32,350 nt of DNA from Planctomycetota bacterium (GTDB lineage: Bacteria; Planctomycetota; Planctomycetia; Pirellulales; UBA1268): assembly GCA_016872925.1 (NCBI GenBank), contig VGYR01000013.1, positions 1 to 32,350 on the forward strand, read 5' to 3'. The notes below the pieces were generated by a model that was given only the letters and a program-made list of their open reading frames with translations, made no database searches and had not been told where the DNA came from. Positions 9,301 through 17,199 of the stretch are shown in pieces. Position 1 is the stretch's first letter. Every line of letters begins with the position of its first letter. Made by a program: the position numbers and the translations under genes.

Positions 9301-9447
9301 CGCTGGATTCCGCATCGGAGTCGTATCCATCTCGTGGACCGATCGTGGAGACCGGGCGGGCCCGGGCCGAAAAACCGGCATGATCGTCAGGAGTGATCGA
9401 CTCGCCTCGACCGCTTCCATGAGCATTTCCGCCACCTTTGCCGTCAT
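6307..9447 (-). CDS. Inverse autotransporter-like beta-barrel with long beta-helix passenger (longer paralog)
   Basis: This 1046-aa paralog of the preceding gene has the same barrel (about 129-365) and the same RRRNVPDQMEQPMMRNEHI linker. Its passenger (about 410-960) is longer and consists of short degenerate repeats such as GVVVSGSGAKATIDGSAI and DGLVVSGPNASATLNAS, typical of parallel beta-helix coils. The signal-peptide core (AVVATMITALAAGAPISA) lies at residues 77-94, so a start at 9447 leaves a long charged N-region. ATGs at 9330 and 9315 would give a shorter leader, so the start is not settled. DNA is nearly identical to the paralog across the linker (77 identical bases). The divergent ATPase gene starts about 100 bp away. 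Likely a surface adhesin or stalk-like protein; function unknown. Confidence 0.75.
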   Translation of the reverse strand: MTAKVAEMLMEAVEASRSLLTIMPVFRPGPARSPRSVHEMDTTPMRNPAEAHGWWQTARAPRFRRHGNRVAKRGRHAVVATMITALAAGAPISARGQLGQTAMAPGAGVVNRAVQGFQNLNANGPGILYYGINAADRGLGYVGSYMTLGGYIPGFEDDLGGLWAADLRSHLSVYGGFFSNVGAVRKQFLGGSLLGIGVYWDYDGDLNQYSPITIPGTTSTFAGGQVYNQVGVSGEWLTDWGNLRSNGYIPVGTTAEYVGPFVQNVVLCQNGVNAGLAGTDLEVGAYIPGLNDWAGMISVGGYAYGNARYDFPDGQDVVPWFGGVYTRLDMTFLENWDFSLQYNNDSYFDSTGFARLTYRMGGSRRRNVPDQMEQPMMRNEHIVRAHQEPVVAINPETLAPWRVFHVDNAAQSPGTGSAGSPFTSLSSAQDAAKEAYDIVYVHRGTSSVANPYLTPTSGYSFQAENQYLVGEGSSLAIPTVSCGPRSFFAGDGSAGYPVLSSPLGPAIVIDQPGTDVSHFQIVNTTVGITDGGGLPFGGVATVSDVIIEGSGPGQRGVEISNSKGRFDFDRLQLKNLTNDGFVLSADSGNVSVSNSAFRGVQGKAFVASGSNSRATITNTVIADVSGTAVAAEGGGSSIVLTSATITDTKGVGVAVTGAAASVKLTTSTIGSSPLVTSGSLLTDRGVVVSGSGAKATIDGSAITSTISDGLVVSGPNASATLNASKLDRIGGNGALVSGSGAALYVTGTSEIRNAKGDGIRIRGSTATLLVQDSTVRNSGNDGVSVTGTSSPTRIQATLLRSSILQSANTGVAVADVSGTGSVVQVYGTRISGAQVAGVSALNSNVDVAPDPTVANGAQTSITNTGIYGIQVRNLSTVAVTRTSISSVPTGISAVNTTRSTVLNLTANSNTISVSGSGTGIAISGVAGIPPDTSVDPPTPSIPPARVHAQVLSNRITVSGSTGITLITLDPPDPSEGLPVALRAISINDASDAAELKARNFGVGVLEDPAPDLNTDPPQGSLIDWNAVHFDGNLPARPPELPPVEAP

Positions 9448-9549
9448 TTCCCCCAGCCTGCCCCCGGGTGCCCGTTTCGCCCGTTTGCACGGTTGCCCGA
9501 AATCACCAAGATTGGGTCTCGTTCACGCCGGGGTTAGGCGTCCTCATTC

Positions 9550-11199
9550 ATGTCACTCGAATCTGTTCTGCCACCGAGCGGTTTCGCGTGGAGAGCCGCC
9601 GGCTGGCTGTTCGTCGTGGTGGGCTGGGCGGCCGCCACAGTCTGGATCGACCGCGACGCCCGGCAGCGGTTTGGCCGCTCTCAACCCTGGCTCCAGCTGC
9701 TCGTCGGCCTCGGCTGCTGCCTCGCATGGGGCAGCGCCATGTGGGGCATCTGGGCGGGCGAGGCGATCGGCTGGCTGATGGCGATGTTCGTCGCGTCGTA
9801 CGCCGCGATGCGAACCGCCATGTCCCGGGAGTGGCAGCAGGGCCCGCTCGCGGCCGCCATGCAGGTGCTCAAGGATGCCGCTCACGTCATCGGGATGCAT
9901 CCCGATGACGTGGGCCGGCGTCCCCTGGTCAACGTCGGCGGTGCCGGCCGGACGATCGTCCTGCTCAAGAAGGACGGCAGCGTCTACGGCGGCCGGGAGG
10001 TCAAGAGACTCGACAAGACGTCGTCCCGTGCGGTCGCCTGCGTGAAGGAAGTCATCGGCGATGCCATCGCCTGCGGGGCCACCGACATCCACATGGAGCC
10101 GCGGTCGACCGAGGTGAACTTTCGGTTTCGGGTCGACGGCCTCCTCCAGCAGGACCGCGCGATCGATCCCAACGAGGGCAAGGCGGTCGTCTCGACGATC
10201 AAGGTGCTCTCCGACATGGACATCGCGGAGCGCAGGCTCCCCCAGGACGGCACCTTCAGCGTGGTCCGCGGGAGCGAGCGGTACGAGCTCCGCGTCAACT
10301 CCACGCCGGGCAAGTTCGGCGAGAAGCTGGCCATCCGGCTGCTCGATCCTGGTGGCAGAGTGCTCAAGGACGGCCTGGGCGGTCTTGGGTTCAGGGACAC
10401 AACGCTCACCAAGATCCGGGAGTTGGTGCATCGTCCCTACGGCATGGTCGTGGTCTGTGGGCCGACCGGGAGCGGCAAGACCACGACCTCGTGCGCCGCC
10501 ATCAGCGAAATGGACGGCCTCACGCGCAACATCATCACGATCGAGGATCCGATCGAGTACCAGCTCGACAATGTGACGCAGATCGCGGTCAACACGGCCG
10601 CCGGCCTGACCTTCGCGAGCATCCTCCGCTCCGTGCTCCGCCAGGATCCCGACGTGATCCTCGTCGGCGAGATCCGCGACCAGGAGACGGCCGAGATCGC
10701 GATGCAGGCCGCCCTCACCGGGCACCTCGTGATCACCACGCTGCACGCCAACGACGCCCCCACCACGATCGCGCGGCTCATCGAGATCGGGATCGACGCC
10801 ACCCTGATGCAGTCGGCCCTCACGGCCGTCGTCGCCCAGCGGCTGCTGCGGGCCCTGTGTTCGGACTGCAAGGTCAAGTACAAGCCTTCCCCGGAGGAAC
10901 TCAATCGGTATGGACTCCCTGCGAACAAGGTCCAGAGGCTGTATCGCGCCAATCCGCAGGGGTGCAGCGAGTGCGGCGGCCGCGGGTATCGTGGGCGCTC
11001 GGGGGTTTATGAGTTGATGGTCATGGATGCCGAACTCCGGCAGCTGCTCGTGGGCCGGCCCTCTGAGGCGATGATCCGAGAGGTCGCGGAGCGACAGGGC
11101 ATGAAAACGCTCTATCGCGAGGCTCTCTACAAGGCGGTTGCGGGGATCACGAGCCTCGAAGAGGTCGACCGGTCCGTCGGCGGAGGCGGAGCGGGATGA
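9550..11199 (+). CDS. GspE/PulE/PilB-type secretion ATPase with N-terminal membrane domain
   Basis: This 549-aa protein is an AAA-like hexameric ATPase of the type II secretion/type IV pilus family. Seen motifs: RFRVDG (192-197), Walker A GPTGSGKT (304-311), Asp box IITIEDPIEY (328-337), Walker B DVILVGEIRD (368-377), His box GHLVITTLHAND (391-402), and a zinc site formed by C437/C440 and C472/C475. Instead of the usual MshEN/T2SSE N-domain, residues 12-90 contain about three hydrophobic segments, so the protein is probably anchored in the inner membrane. Its stop overlaps the next start by 4 bases (ATGA), so the two are coupled. No pilin or GspF/GspD gene lies nearby. Whether it powers secretion or pilus assembly is unknown. 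Confidence 0.9.
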   Translation: MSLESVLPPSGFAWRAAGWLFVVVGWAAATVWIDRDARQRFGRSQPWLQLLVGLGCCLAWGSAMWGIWAGEAIGWLMAMFVASYAAMRTAMSREWQQGPLAAAMQVLKDAAHVIGMHPDDVGRRPLVNVGGAGRTIVLLKKDGSVYGGREVKRLDKTSSRAVACVKEVIGDAIACGATDIHMEPRSTEVNFRFRVDGLLQQDRAIDPNEGKAVVSTIKVLSDMDIAERRLPQDGTFSVVRGSERYELRVNSTPGKFGEKLAIRLLDPGGRVLKDGLGGLGFRDTTLTKIRELVHRPYGMVVVCGPTGSGKTTTSCAAISEMDGLTRNIITIEDPIEYQLDNVTQIAVNTAAGLTFASILRSVLRQDPDVILVGEIRDQETAEIAMQAALTGHLVITTLHANDAPTTIARLIEIGIDATLMQSALTAVVAQRLLRALCSDCKVKYKPSPEELNRYGLPANKVQRLYRANPQGCSECGGRGYRGRSGVYELMVMDAELRQLLVGRPSEAMIREVAERQGMKTLYREALYKAVAGITSLEEVDRSVGGGGAG

Positions 11200-12308
11200 G
11201 CATGCAGCTGCTTGCGGAATCGGGACTCGCGGACATGGGGCCATGGGGGATCACCCTCGGCCTGGTGGCGGCCCTGGGTTTCGTCGGCTACCGGAGTGGC
11301 CTCTTCCTCGCGCTGGTGGCCGCGTTGGCGATCATGACCGCTTTCTGCGGGGCGCTGGGGCTGGCGCCGGACCTGGCAAAATACTTCGAAACCCTGCGCT
11401 GGCTGCCGGCCATCGTGCTGCCGCTGGCGTATTTCCTGATCTTCGTCGGCGTGCTCCTGGCGGCAACTGCCGGAGTGACCTCCTGCATCACGGAAGACGA
11501 CGCCTGGCTGAGCCCGAAGATCGATCGGATCGGCGGCGGCATCGCCGGCGCTTTTGCCGGCTGGCTTCTGGCCGGAGCCTTGCTGGTGGGGTGGTCGATG
11601 ATCGAACTCCCGGTGGGCGTTCGCCCCCCTGTGCCGAGCCAGACGAGAGACGCCGGAACGTGGGTTCTCGAGATGTTCACGCGGCTGTGCGAGCCCAAGA
11701 CGGTGAAGCGGGAGCGGCTCCTCGAAGGGGATGCCGTCCGCGACAAGGGTGCAGCCGGAGGTGATGTGGTCCAGGCCACCGAACCTTTCGACGACGTGGA
11801 CCTCGACGGACGGCGTGGCGATGGCGAGCCATTCATCGATAAGGACCGAAGTAGCTCGTTCACCATCAGGCAGGCGGTCACCGATCATGCGACCGACGTC
11901 AACGGCGTCCGCGACGTGGGCCTGCTCGATCGCTACTGGCTGTCGGCCTGGCGACGCATGAAGGTCCTTCACCCTCCGCAGATCTCGTCCGTGGCGCTCG
12001 ACGTGACGTCCCAGGTGGCCGCCAAAGGAGAAACCGTCTACACCGCGACCGTCAAAGACGCTGATCCGAACCATGAATCCCAGCTGAAGTATGCCCTGAA
12101 AGCCGGCCGGGAGGACGATGCGGCGTTGCTGACGGTCGAGCCTGCCACGGGCATCGTCAAGTTCCGGGATGACGTGGAGATCGATGGAACCCTCCGCAAG
12201 GTGCACTTTACCCTGATCGTCGAGGATCCTGCCGGTCTCATGGACGAGAAGGATCTCGAGATCAAGCTCCGGGCTCCTCAGAAGCAAGCGGAGCCTTCGC
12301 GGGAATAG
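11196..12308 (+). CDS. CvpA-like membrane protein with cadherin-like C-terminal domain
   Basis: This 370-aa protein overlaps the ATPase gene by 4 bases. The N-terminal 140 residues contain about four hydrophobic segments (about 15-55, 68-93, 112-138) with GYRSGLFLALVAAL and IDRIGGGIAGAFAGWLLAGALL, which fit the CvpA/colicin V production family. Residues 140-255 are polar and unassigned. Residues about 262-358 (PPQISSVALDV...DADPNHESQLKYAL...VEPATGIVKF...FTLIVEDPAGLMDEKDLEIKL) read as one cadherin-like beta-sandwich, probably periplasmic. The coupling suggests a partner or regulator of the membrane ATPase. The CvpA call is fold-level; the cadherin-like call is fairly clear. Confidence 0.7.
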   Translation: MSMQLLAESGLADMGPWGITLGLVAALGFVGYRSGLFLALVAALAIMTAFCGALGLAPDLAKYFETLRWLPAIVLPLAYFLIFVGVLLAATAGVTSCITEDDAWLSPKIDRIGGGIAGAFAGWLLAGALLVGWSMIELPVGVRPPVPSQTRDAGTWVLEMFTRLCEPKTVKRERLLEGDAVRDKGAAGGDVVQATEPFDDVDLDGRRGDGEPFIDKDRSSSFTIRQAVTDHATDVNGVRDVGLLDRYWLSAWRRMKVLHPPQISSVALDVTSQVAAKGETVYTATVKDADPNHESQLKYALKAGREDDAALLTVEPATGIVKFRDDVEIDGTLRKVHFTLIVEDPAGLMDEKDLEIKLRAPQKQAEPSRE

Positions 12309-12522
12309 AGGAGAGGCATCGGGACCTCCCAGACGGGTCACACGTGAGCCCCGGGCGTCGCTTCAGCACCGCCGCCGGCCGGAGGCATGCTCGGCGCCGG
12401 CGGGACGTGTGAGTGCCCGGCTCCCAGGCTGCGGCAGACTCCCGCGAGGCACACGTCTCACCGGCGTCTGCGCGTGCCCCCGGCAACCCGCGGCGGCTCG
12501 GGGCTGTCCGAGCCTGGGAGAG

Positions 12523-12593
12523 CGCGGGTTTCCAACCCGCGGCGTACCCCCCCGGACCCCGCATCGGAAGCCCCAATCGCGTGAGCGATGGGG
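12523..12593. repeat. REP-like composite repeat, copy 2
   Basis: The 19-bp palindrome CGCGGGTTTCCAACCCGCG at 12523-12541 is identical to the copy at 370-388. It is followed after 29 nt by the hairpin at 12571-12593, which differs by one base (CCCCAATCGC for CCCCGATCGC) from the copy at 417-439. The same order and spacing at two loci 12 kb apart marks one composite unit. Confidence 0.75.
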
Positions 12594-12748
12594 ACTGGGT
12601 CACGAGTGGCTTTCGCTCGGGGTCGCCCGTGCCCCCTCGCTGGACGCTCGCCTCGGGCATCCCGCCCCCGGCTCACTGCGTGTCCGCGGCGCTTCGGCAT
12701 CCTGCCTGCGCTTGCTCCCCCAGCCCGCTCGAGGGCACGGACAGCCCC

Positions 12749-12772
12749 GAGCCTCGCGAACGCGCGAGGCTC
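12749..12772 (-). terminator. Strong hairpin after the chemoreceptor gene
   Basis: GAGCCTCGCG-AACG-CGCGAGGCTC is a perfect 10-bp stem with a 4-nt loop starting 13 bases downstream of the chemoreceptor stop. No U-tract follows on the minus strand, so it is not a canonical intrinsic terminator. It may protect the mRNA 3' end or assist termination, and it also faces the end of the convergent operon. Confidence 0.4.
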
Positions 12773-12785
12773 ACGGTGACCCGTA

Positions 12786-14930
12786 TCAGTCCTCGACCCT
12801 GAACCGGCTCACCGAGTCGGCCATGCCCTCGGCCGATCGGACCATGTGCTGGGAGGCCTCCTTGAACTCCCGGAGGGCCTCCGCGGCCGCCCGCGAGCCC
12901 TCGTTGAGGTTCACCAGGGCGTCGTTGATCTGCTGGGCCCCCGAGGCCTGGGCCTGCATGCCCTGCTTCACGGCCTCGAACCGGCCGCTCAGGCCCTGCA
13001 CCTTGTCGATCACGGTGGCGAACTGGCCGCTGATCCCGGCCACCCGCTCCACCCCGGTCTTCACCTCCTCCGCAAACCGCGCCATGTCGTCGACGCCCGC
13101 ATTCACCGCGGCCTGCATCTGCTCCACGAGCCGCTCGATGTCGAGCGTGGCCACGGCGGTCTGGTCGGCGAGCCGGCGGATCTCCCGGGCCACCACGATG
13201 AAGCCCTGGCCGTATTCCCCGGCCTTCTCCGCCTCGATCGCGGCGTTGATCGACAGCAGGTTGGTCTGGTCGGCCACCTTCGTGATCGTGGTGATCACCA
13301 TGTTGATGTCCTCGGCCCGCTGGCGGATCGTCGCCAGCCGGCCGGCGATGTCGGCGGTGGAGCCTTCGAGGTGGCTCATCGTCGTGCCCACCTCGGCGAG
13401 GTTCTCGCGGCCGGCCCCCGCCACGCTGGCCGTGTCGGCGGCCACCCCGGCGACGTCGTGCATCGTGTCGAGCAGTTCGCGGCCCGTGACGGCGATCTCC
13501 CGGCTGGCCACGGCCGCCTCGCTGGTGCTGGCCCCGAGCGAGGCGATCGCCGACTCCTGCTGGGCCCCGGCGGCCGAGAGCTGACGGGCGGTGGCGTTGA
13601 GGTCGATGCTCGACCGCTTCACCTGGGAGACGATCGCCTTGAGGTTGGCCGTCATCGCCGCCACGTCGCGGAGCAGCTGCCCCGTCTCGTCGCCGCCCCG
13701 CATGTCGATCGAGCCGCCGAGGTCGCCCTGGGCGACGCGGCGGGAGGCGGCCACGGCCGTCGAGATCCGCCGGATGATCGAGTTGGTCAGCCAGCCCATC
13801 AGGCCGAGCACCCCCGCCATGCCGGCGGCGGCGATGGCGGCCGAGGTGAGCAGCGGCCCCTGCACCCGGCCGACGAGGTCGGATCGCGGCGTCTGCATCA
13901 CGAGCGTCCAGCCGCCCGTGGGCACCTTGGCGGCCGCGAAGATGCTCTCCTCGCCGGTGAGCGGATCGACGGCCACGACCGGCCGGTCGCTGGTGACGGC
14001 CGCATGGAGGTCGCCGAGGATGGCGGCGTAGGGCGTCTCTGCAATGTTCTTGGTCCGCAGGTCGCGGGTGCGAAGGGTCGAGGCGATGACCCGCGGGCCC
14101 TTCTTCCCCGAGGCTTCCTCGCCGCGGCTGACCAGGAAGATCTCGTGGTGCCAGCCCGAGGCGGCCTGGGACTGCTTGATGCGGTCCAGATCGGCCGTGA
14201 TCTGGTCGAGCGTGCGGTCGACACCCGCCACGCCCGCGAAGCGGCCCCCCTTCACGATCGGGTAGGTCTGCTCCACCATCAGCTGCCCCTCGTAGTTGTA
14301 GGGCTCCGTGACCATGCCCTTGTCGATCTCGCGGGGATCGAGGAACCGCCGCCGGCAGCCCTCGTAATAGAGGCCTTCCATCTCCGCCAGCGGCTTGAGG
14401 AGGATGCGCGACGAGTCGAGGCGGTCGCGAAACCAGTAGGGTATGAACCGCCCGTCCGCCGCGAGCGCCTCGGCAGGGACATCGGCGAGTTCCTCGGCGG
14501 CGGATCGGCCCGGCTTGGGCGACGGCAGCGTCACGGGCTGCGACGCGGTGCCCGAGCCCAGCACCCGGGCGTTCGCGGCGTCGAGGCCGTCGGCGTCGGG
14601 CTCGTAGCCCAAGTAGGCGGCGGTGAAGGCCGGGTTGGTGTCGAGCACGTGCCGCGTGAACCGCAGCGCGTCGAGCCGGCTCTCCATCAGCCCGTTCTCG
14701 GCGGCCAGCGCCATCACCCGAGCCGTGGTGACCGCCGCGCGGGTGTCGCGGTCGATCGTGGCGGCCACGGCCCGCACCCGGTCGAGGAGGATCTCGCGGC
14801 CGAACTCCAGCATCAGCGACCGCATCCGCAGGAAGTTGAGCCCCAGCACGGTGGCGAGGATCGCCGCCGCGGGCACGATCGCCAGCAGGAGCAGTCGGGC
14901 GCGGAGGCCGAGGGCCGGGAGTGAGATCAT
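12786..14930 (-). CDS. Methyl-accepting chemotaxis protein (Cache-HAMP-MCP signal)
   Basis: This is a 714-aa transmembrane chemoreceptor. From the ATG at 14930: TM1 (RLLLLAIVPAAAILATVLGL, about 12-32); a periplasmic double-Cache-like sensor of about 330 residues (YWFRDR..., TEPYNYEGQLMVEQTYPIVKG...FAGVAGVDRTL); TM2 (about 360-382); HAMP (about 384-434); then a long coiled-coil signalling domain with the tip NLLSINAAIEAEKAGEYGQGF and VVAREIRRLADQ at about 557-590, where CheA and CheW bind. The sensor resembles those that bind amino acids or other small organic ligands, but the ligand cannot be told. The frame continues upstream to TTG/GTG codons at 14960/14957; the ATG places TM1 properly. No che gene lies nearby. 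Confidence 0.92.
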   Translation of the reverse strand: MISLPALGLRARLLLLAIVPAAAILATVLGLNFLRMRSLMLEFGREILLDRVRAVAATIDRDTRAAVTTARVMALAAENGLMESRLDALRFTRHVLDTNPAFTAAYLGYEPDADGLDAANARVLGSGTASQPVTLPSPKPGRSAAEELADVPAEALAADGRFIPYWFRDRLDSSRILLKPLAEMEGLYYEGCRRRFLDPREIDKGMVTEPYNYEGQLMVEQTYPIVKGGRFAGVAGVDRTLDQITADLDRIKQSQAASGWHHEIFLVSRGEEASGKKGPRVIASTLRTRDLRTKNIAETPYAAILGDLHAAVTSDRPVVAVDPLTGEESIFAAAKVPTGGWTLVMQTPRSDLVGRVQGPLLTSAAIAAAGMAGVLGLMGWLTNSIIRRISTAVAASRRVAQGDLGGSIDMRGGDETGQLLRDVAAMTANLKAIVSQVKRSSIDLNATARQLSAAGAQQESAIASLGASTSEAAVASREIAVTGRELLDTMHDVAGVAADTASVAGAGRENLAEVGTTMSHLEGSTADIAGRLATIRQRAEDINMVITTITKVADQTNLLSINAAIEAEKAGEYGQGFIVVAREIRRLADQTAVATLDIERLVEQMQAAVNAGVDDMARFAEEVKTGVERVAGISGQFATVIDKVQGLSGRFEAVKQGMQAQASGAQQINDALVNLNEGSRAAAEALREFKEASQHMVRSAEGMADSVSRFRVED

Positions 14931-15062
14931 GGTCGCGTGCGGGGGGCGGTGCGGCACCAAAACCCTAGGTTACTTTCGGGGTTGCCCCTCCCGCTCCCGA
15001 CCCCGAAAATCCGGTTCCTCCCTCACAGCCGGCCCTGCCCGGCCCCCTCCGGAACCTCGGCC

Positions 15063-15662
15063 ATGTGGCCCCACCCGGCCGTCGACGCGATCCTCTTCGA
15101 CTGCGACGGCACGCTCGCCGACACGATGCCGGCCCACTACCGGGCGTGGCTCGAGATCACGCGGGCCCACGGCCTGGCCTTCGACGAAGACCGGTTCTAT
15201 TCGCTCGGCGGTCGCCCGACGCGGGACATCATCGCCACGCTCGCCGGCGAGGCGGGCGTGGCCGTGGACGTCGACCAGGCGGCCCGGGCGAAGGAGCACG
15301 CCTTCCTGGATCAGCTCGCCCGGATCGAGGCGATCGGTCCCGTCGTCGACGTCGTGCGCCGGCTGCGGGGCCGAGTGCCGTTGGCCGTGGTGACGGGGGG
15401 CTATCAGGAGGTCTGCCGCCGCGTCCTCGCCCACATCGGACTCAGCGATGCCTTCGACACGATCGTCGCCAGCGAAGACACCCCCCGCCACAAGCCCGAC
15501 CCGGATCCCTTTCTCGAGGCCGCCCGCCGGCTGGGAGCGCGTCCGGAGCGGTGCGTGGTGTGGGAAGACAGCGATCTTGGACTCGAGGCGGCCCGACGCG
15601 GCGGCATGCAATGGATCGACGTCCGCGCCTTCCATCTCCCCACCCGGGTGAGCGGGGCATGA
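15063..15662 (+). CDS. HAD superfamily phosphatase/phosphoglucomutase-like hydrolase
   Basis: This 199-aa cytoplasmic HAD hydrolase has all four motifs: motif I FDCDGTLAD with nucleophile Asp13 and acid/base Asp15; motif II VVTGG (Thr111); motif III Lys144 (RHKPDPDPF); motif IV WEDSDLG (Asp169). The alpha-helical cap after motif I (HYRAWLEITRAHGL...YSLGGRPTRDII) resembles the beta-phosphoglucomutase/sugar phosphatase group. The likely substrate is a small sugar phosphate, not resolved further. The frame is open to 14937, but the ATG at 15063 lies just before the fold. The stop overlaps the next start (ATGA at 15659-15662), so it is translationally coupled to threonine dehydratase, although no metabolic link is obvious. 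Confidence 0.92.
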   Translation: MWPHPAVDAILFDCDGTLADTMPAHYRAWLEITRAHGLAFDEDRFYSLGGRPTRDIIATLAGEAGVAVDVDQAARAKEHAFLDQLARIEAIGPVVDVVRRLRGRVPLAVVTGGYQEVCRRVLAHIGLSDAFDTIVASEDTPRHKPDPDPFLEAARRLGARPERCVVWEDSDLGLEAARRGGMQWIDVRAFHLPTRVSGA

Positions 15663-16876
15663 CCGCGACCGTCACGCCCGCCGACGGCCGTGCAGCCCGG
15701 GACCGCATTCGGGGCCGCGTGCTCCACTCCCCGTGCCCGCGGAGCATCCCGCTTTCGGAACTCGTGGGCGCGGAGATCTTCTGCAAGCTCGACCTCTTGC
15801 AGCGAACCGGGAGCTTCAAGGAGCGGGGGGCCTGCAACGCGCTCCTGCAACTCGACCCTGCGACCCGGGAGCGGGGCGTGGTGGCGGCGTCGGCGGGCAA
15901 CCATGCCCTCGGGCTCGCCTACCATGGCCGCCTGCTCGGCATCCCGGTGACGGTCGTGATGCCGCGATTCGCGCCCCTGGTGAAGGTCGCCACCTGCCGG
16001 CGGCTGGGAGCCCGCGTGATCCTCGAAGGAGAGACGTTCGACGACGCCCGCCGGCTGGCCGGGGAGATCGCTGCCCGCGACGGCCTCGATCGCATCCACG
16101 GGTTCGACGACCCGCGGGTGATCGCGGGCCAGGGGACGATGGGCCTCGAGATCCTCGAGGATGTTCCCGACGTGGAGGCCCTGGTCGTGCCGACGGGGGG
16201 CGCGGGCCTGCTCGCGGGCGTGGCCCTCGCGGTCAAGTCCTCGAGGCCGCAGATCCGGGTCGTGGCCGTGGAGACCGCCGCCGCACCGAGCTTCGGCGCG
16301 TCTTTGGCCGCAGGCCATCCCGTGACGGTGCCGATCCGGCCCACCCTGGCCGACGGCTTGGCGGTGGGTCGCGTCGGCGACCTATCCTTCGCGCTGGCCG
16401 CGCCGCTCGTGGACCGTGTGGTGACCGTCGACGAGGCCGACCTCTCGCTTGCGGTGCTGCGGCTCTTGGAACTCGAGAAGACGGTGGTCGAGGGGGCCGC
16501 GGCGTCGGCGCTGGCGGCGGTGATGGGGGGCCGCTGCCCGGAACTTGCCGGGCTGAAGGTGGCGCTCTTGCTCTGTGGTGGCAACATCGATCTCTCGATC
16601 CTCGACCGCGTGATCGACAAGGGGCTCGTGGCCGACGGCCGCCGCTGGCGGTTCGCGGCGCGGATCAGCGATCGTCCGGGGGGCATCGCCCGACTGACGG
16701 CGGTGATCGCGGCCGCCGGCGCGAATGTCCGCGAGGTGGTGCACGACCGGGCCTTCTCCGGGGCCGACGTGTTTTCGACGGCCGTGGAGGTGACGGTCGA
16801 GACGGCCGGCCACGAGCACGTGGCCGCCCTGGAAGCGGCGCTTGCCGCCGAGGGCTTCGAGGTGCGGCCGGCTTAG
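15659..16876 (+). CDS. Threonine dehydratase (threonine ammonia-lyase) with ACT domain
   Basis: This 405-aa PLP enzyme converts L-threonine to 2-oxobutanoate and ammonia, feeding isoleucine synthesis or threonine catabolism. PLP lysine: Lys54 in GSFKERGA. Phosphate/substrate loop: SAGNHALG (about 78-85). PLP-phosphate glycine loop: VPTGGAGLLAG (about 177-187). The C-terminal ACT-like domain spans about 331-405 (RFAARISDRPGGIARLTAVIAAAGANVREVVHDR), and one ACT domain plus this length match the short TdcB/IlvA2-like class rather than the ~510-aa biosynthetic IlvA. The ACT domain suggests allosteric control by an amino acid. Serine could be an alternative substrate. It is coupled to the upstream HAD gene. 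Confidence 0.93.
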   Translation: MTATVTPADGRAARDRIRGRVLHSPCPRSIPLSELVGAEIFCKLDLLQRTGSFKERGACNALLQLDPATRERGVVAASAGNHALGLAYHGRLLGIPVTVVMPRFAPLVKVATCRRLGARVILEGETFDDARRLAGEIAARDGLDRIHGFDDPRVIAGQGTMGLEILEDVPDVEALVVPTGGAGLLAGVALAVKSSRPQIRVVAVETAAAPSFGASLAAGHPVTVPIRPTLADGLAVGRVGDLSFALAAPLVDRVVTVDEADLSLAVLRLLELEKTVVEGAAASALAAVMGGRCPELAGLKVALLLCGGNIDLSILDRVIDKGLVADGRRWRFAARISDRPGGIARLTAVIAAAGANVREVVHDRAFSGADVFSTAVEVTVETAGHEHVAALEAALAAEGFEVRPA

Positions 16877-17008
16877 CCGGTGGCAGACCCTGCGGGATCT
16901 GCCGGTCGTGCGGCGGGGGTGGTTTTCGGCGAAGCGGCTTCAGCGCTTCGGTCGATCCTCCCGAATGCGGATCTGGCCGGGATCCGCGCGACGACAGGAG
17001 CGTCGGTC

Positions 17009-17170
17009 ATGATCATCCAGCACTACGGCCTGCTCGCCCGTTCGGGCCGAGCAGATGGATCCGCGTCTGCCGAGAGGATCCGCGAGCGGGAGCGGCTGCG
17101 GCGCGAACTTCTCCGCCGCATCCTCGACCGGGAAATGCGCCGCCAGGCTCTGCGGGGCGCGAGGTCCTGA
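17009..17170 (+). CDS. Small basic hypothetical protein
   Basis: This 53-aa protein begins MIIQHYGLLARSG and continues as a highly charged helix (SAERIRERERLRRELLRRILDREMRRQALRG), probably a short coiled coil. The ATG is preceded by GGAG with a 9-nt gap, one of the better ribosome sites in the core region, which favours this start over the in-frame GTG at 16880 (96 aa). It lies between threonine dehydratase and the trypsin-like protease on the same strand. I do not recognise a family. Confidence 0.5.
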   Translation: MIIQHYGLLARSGRADGSASAERIRERERLRRELLRRILDREMRRQALRGARS

Positions 17171-17199
17171 CGCCGGGCCACCCGGGAATGAAGGCTCCC

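Larger units (their letters stand above)
12309..12785. other. Gene-free gap with REP-like repeats
   Basis: This stretch of 477 bp lies between convergent genes. It is GC-rich and palindromic, has no convincing coding frame despite open frames on both strands, and holds the second REP-like composite repeat (12523-12593) and a strong hairpin at 12749-12772. Confidence 0.6.

Noticed and set aside
9553-11244. 563-aa open frame on the minus strand opposite the PulE-type ATPase
   Set aside because: Antisense to a gene with all ATPase motifs; composition is Asp/Arg/His-rich and shows no domain.
12749-12772. Canonical intrinsic terminator
   Set aside because: Stem is excellent but no U-tract follows on either strand, so it is listed only as a terminator-like hairpin.
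12846-14924. 692-aa open frame on the plus strand opposite the chemoreceptor
   Set aside because: It is an antisense shadow of a gene with full Cache-HAMP-MCP signatures. The translation is Gly/Arg/Ala/His-rich, which is usual for the complementary strand of high-GC coding DNA.
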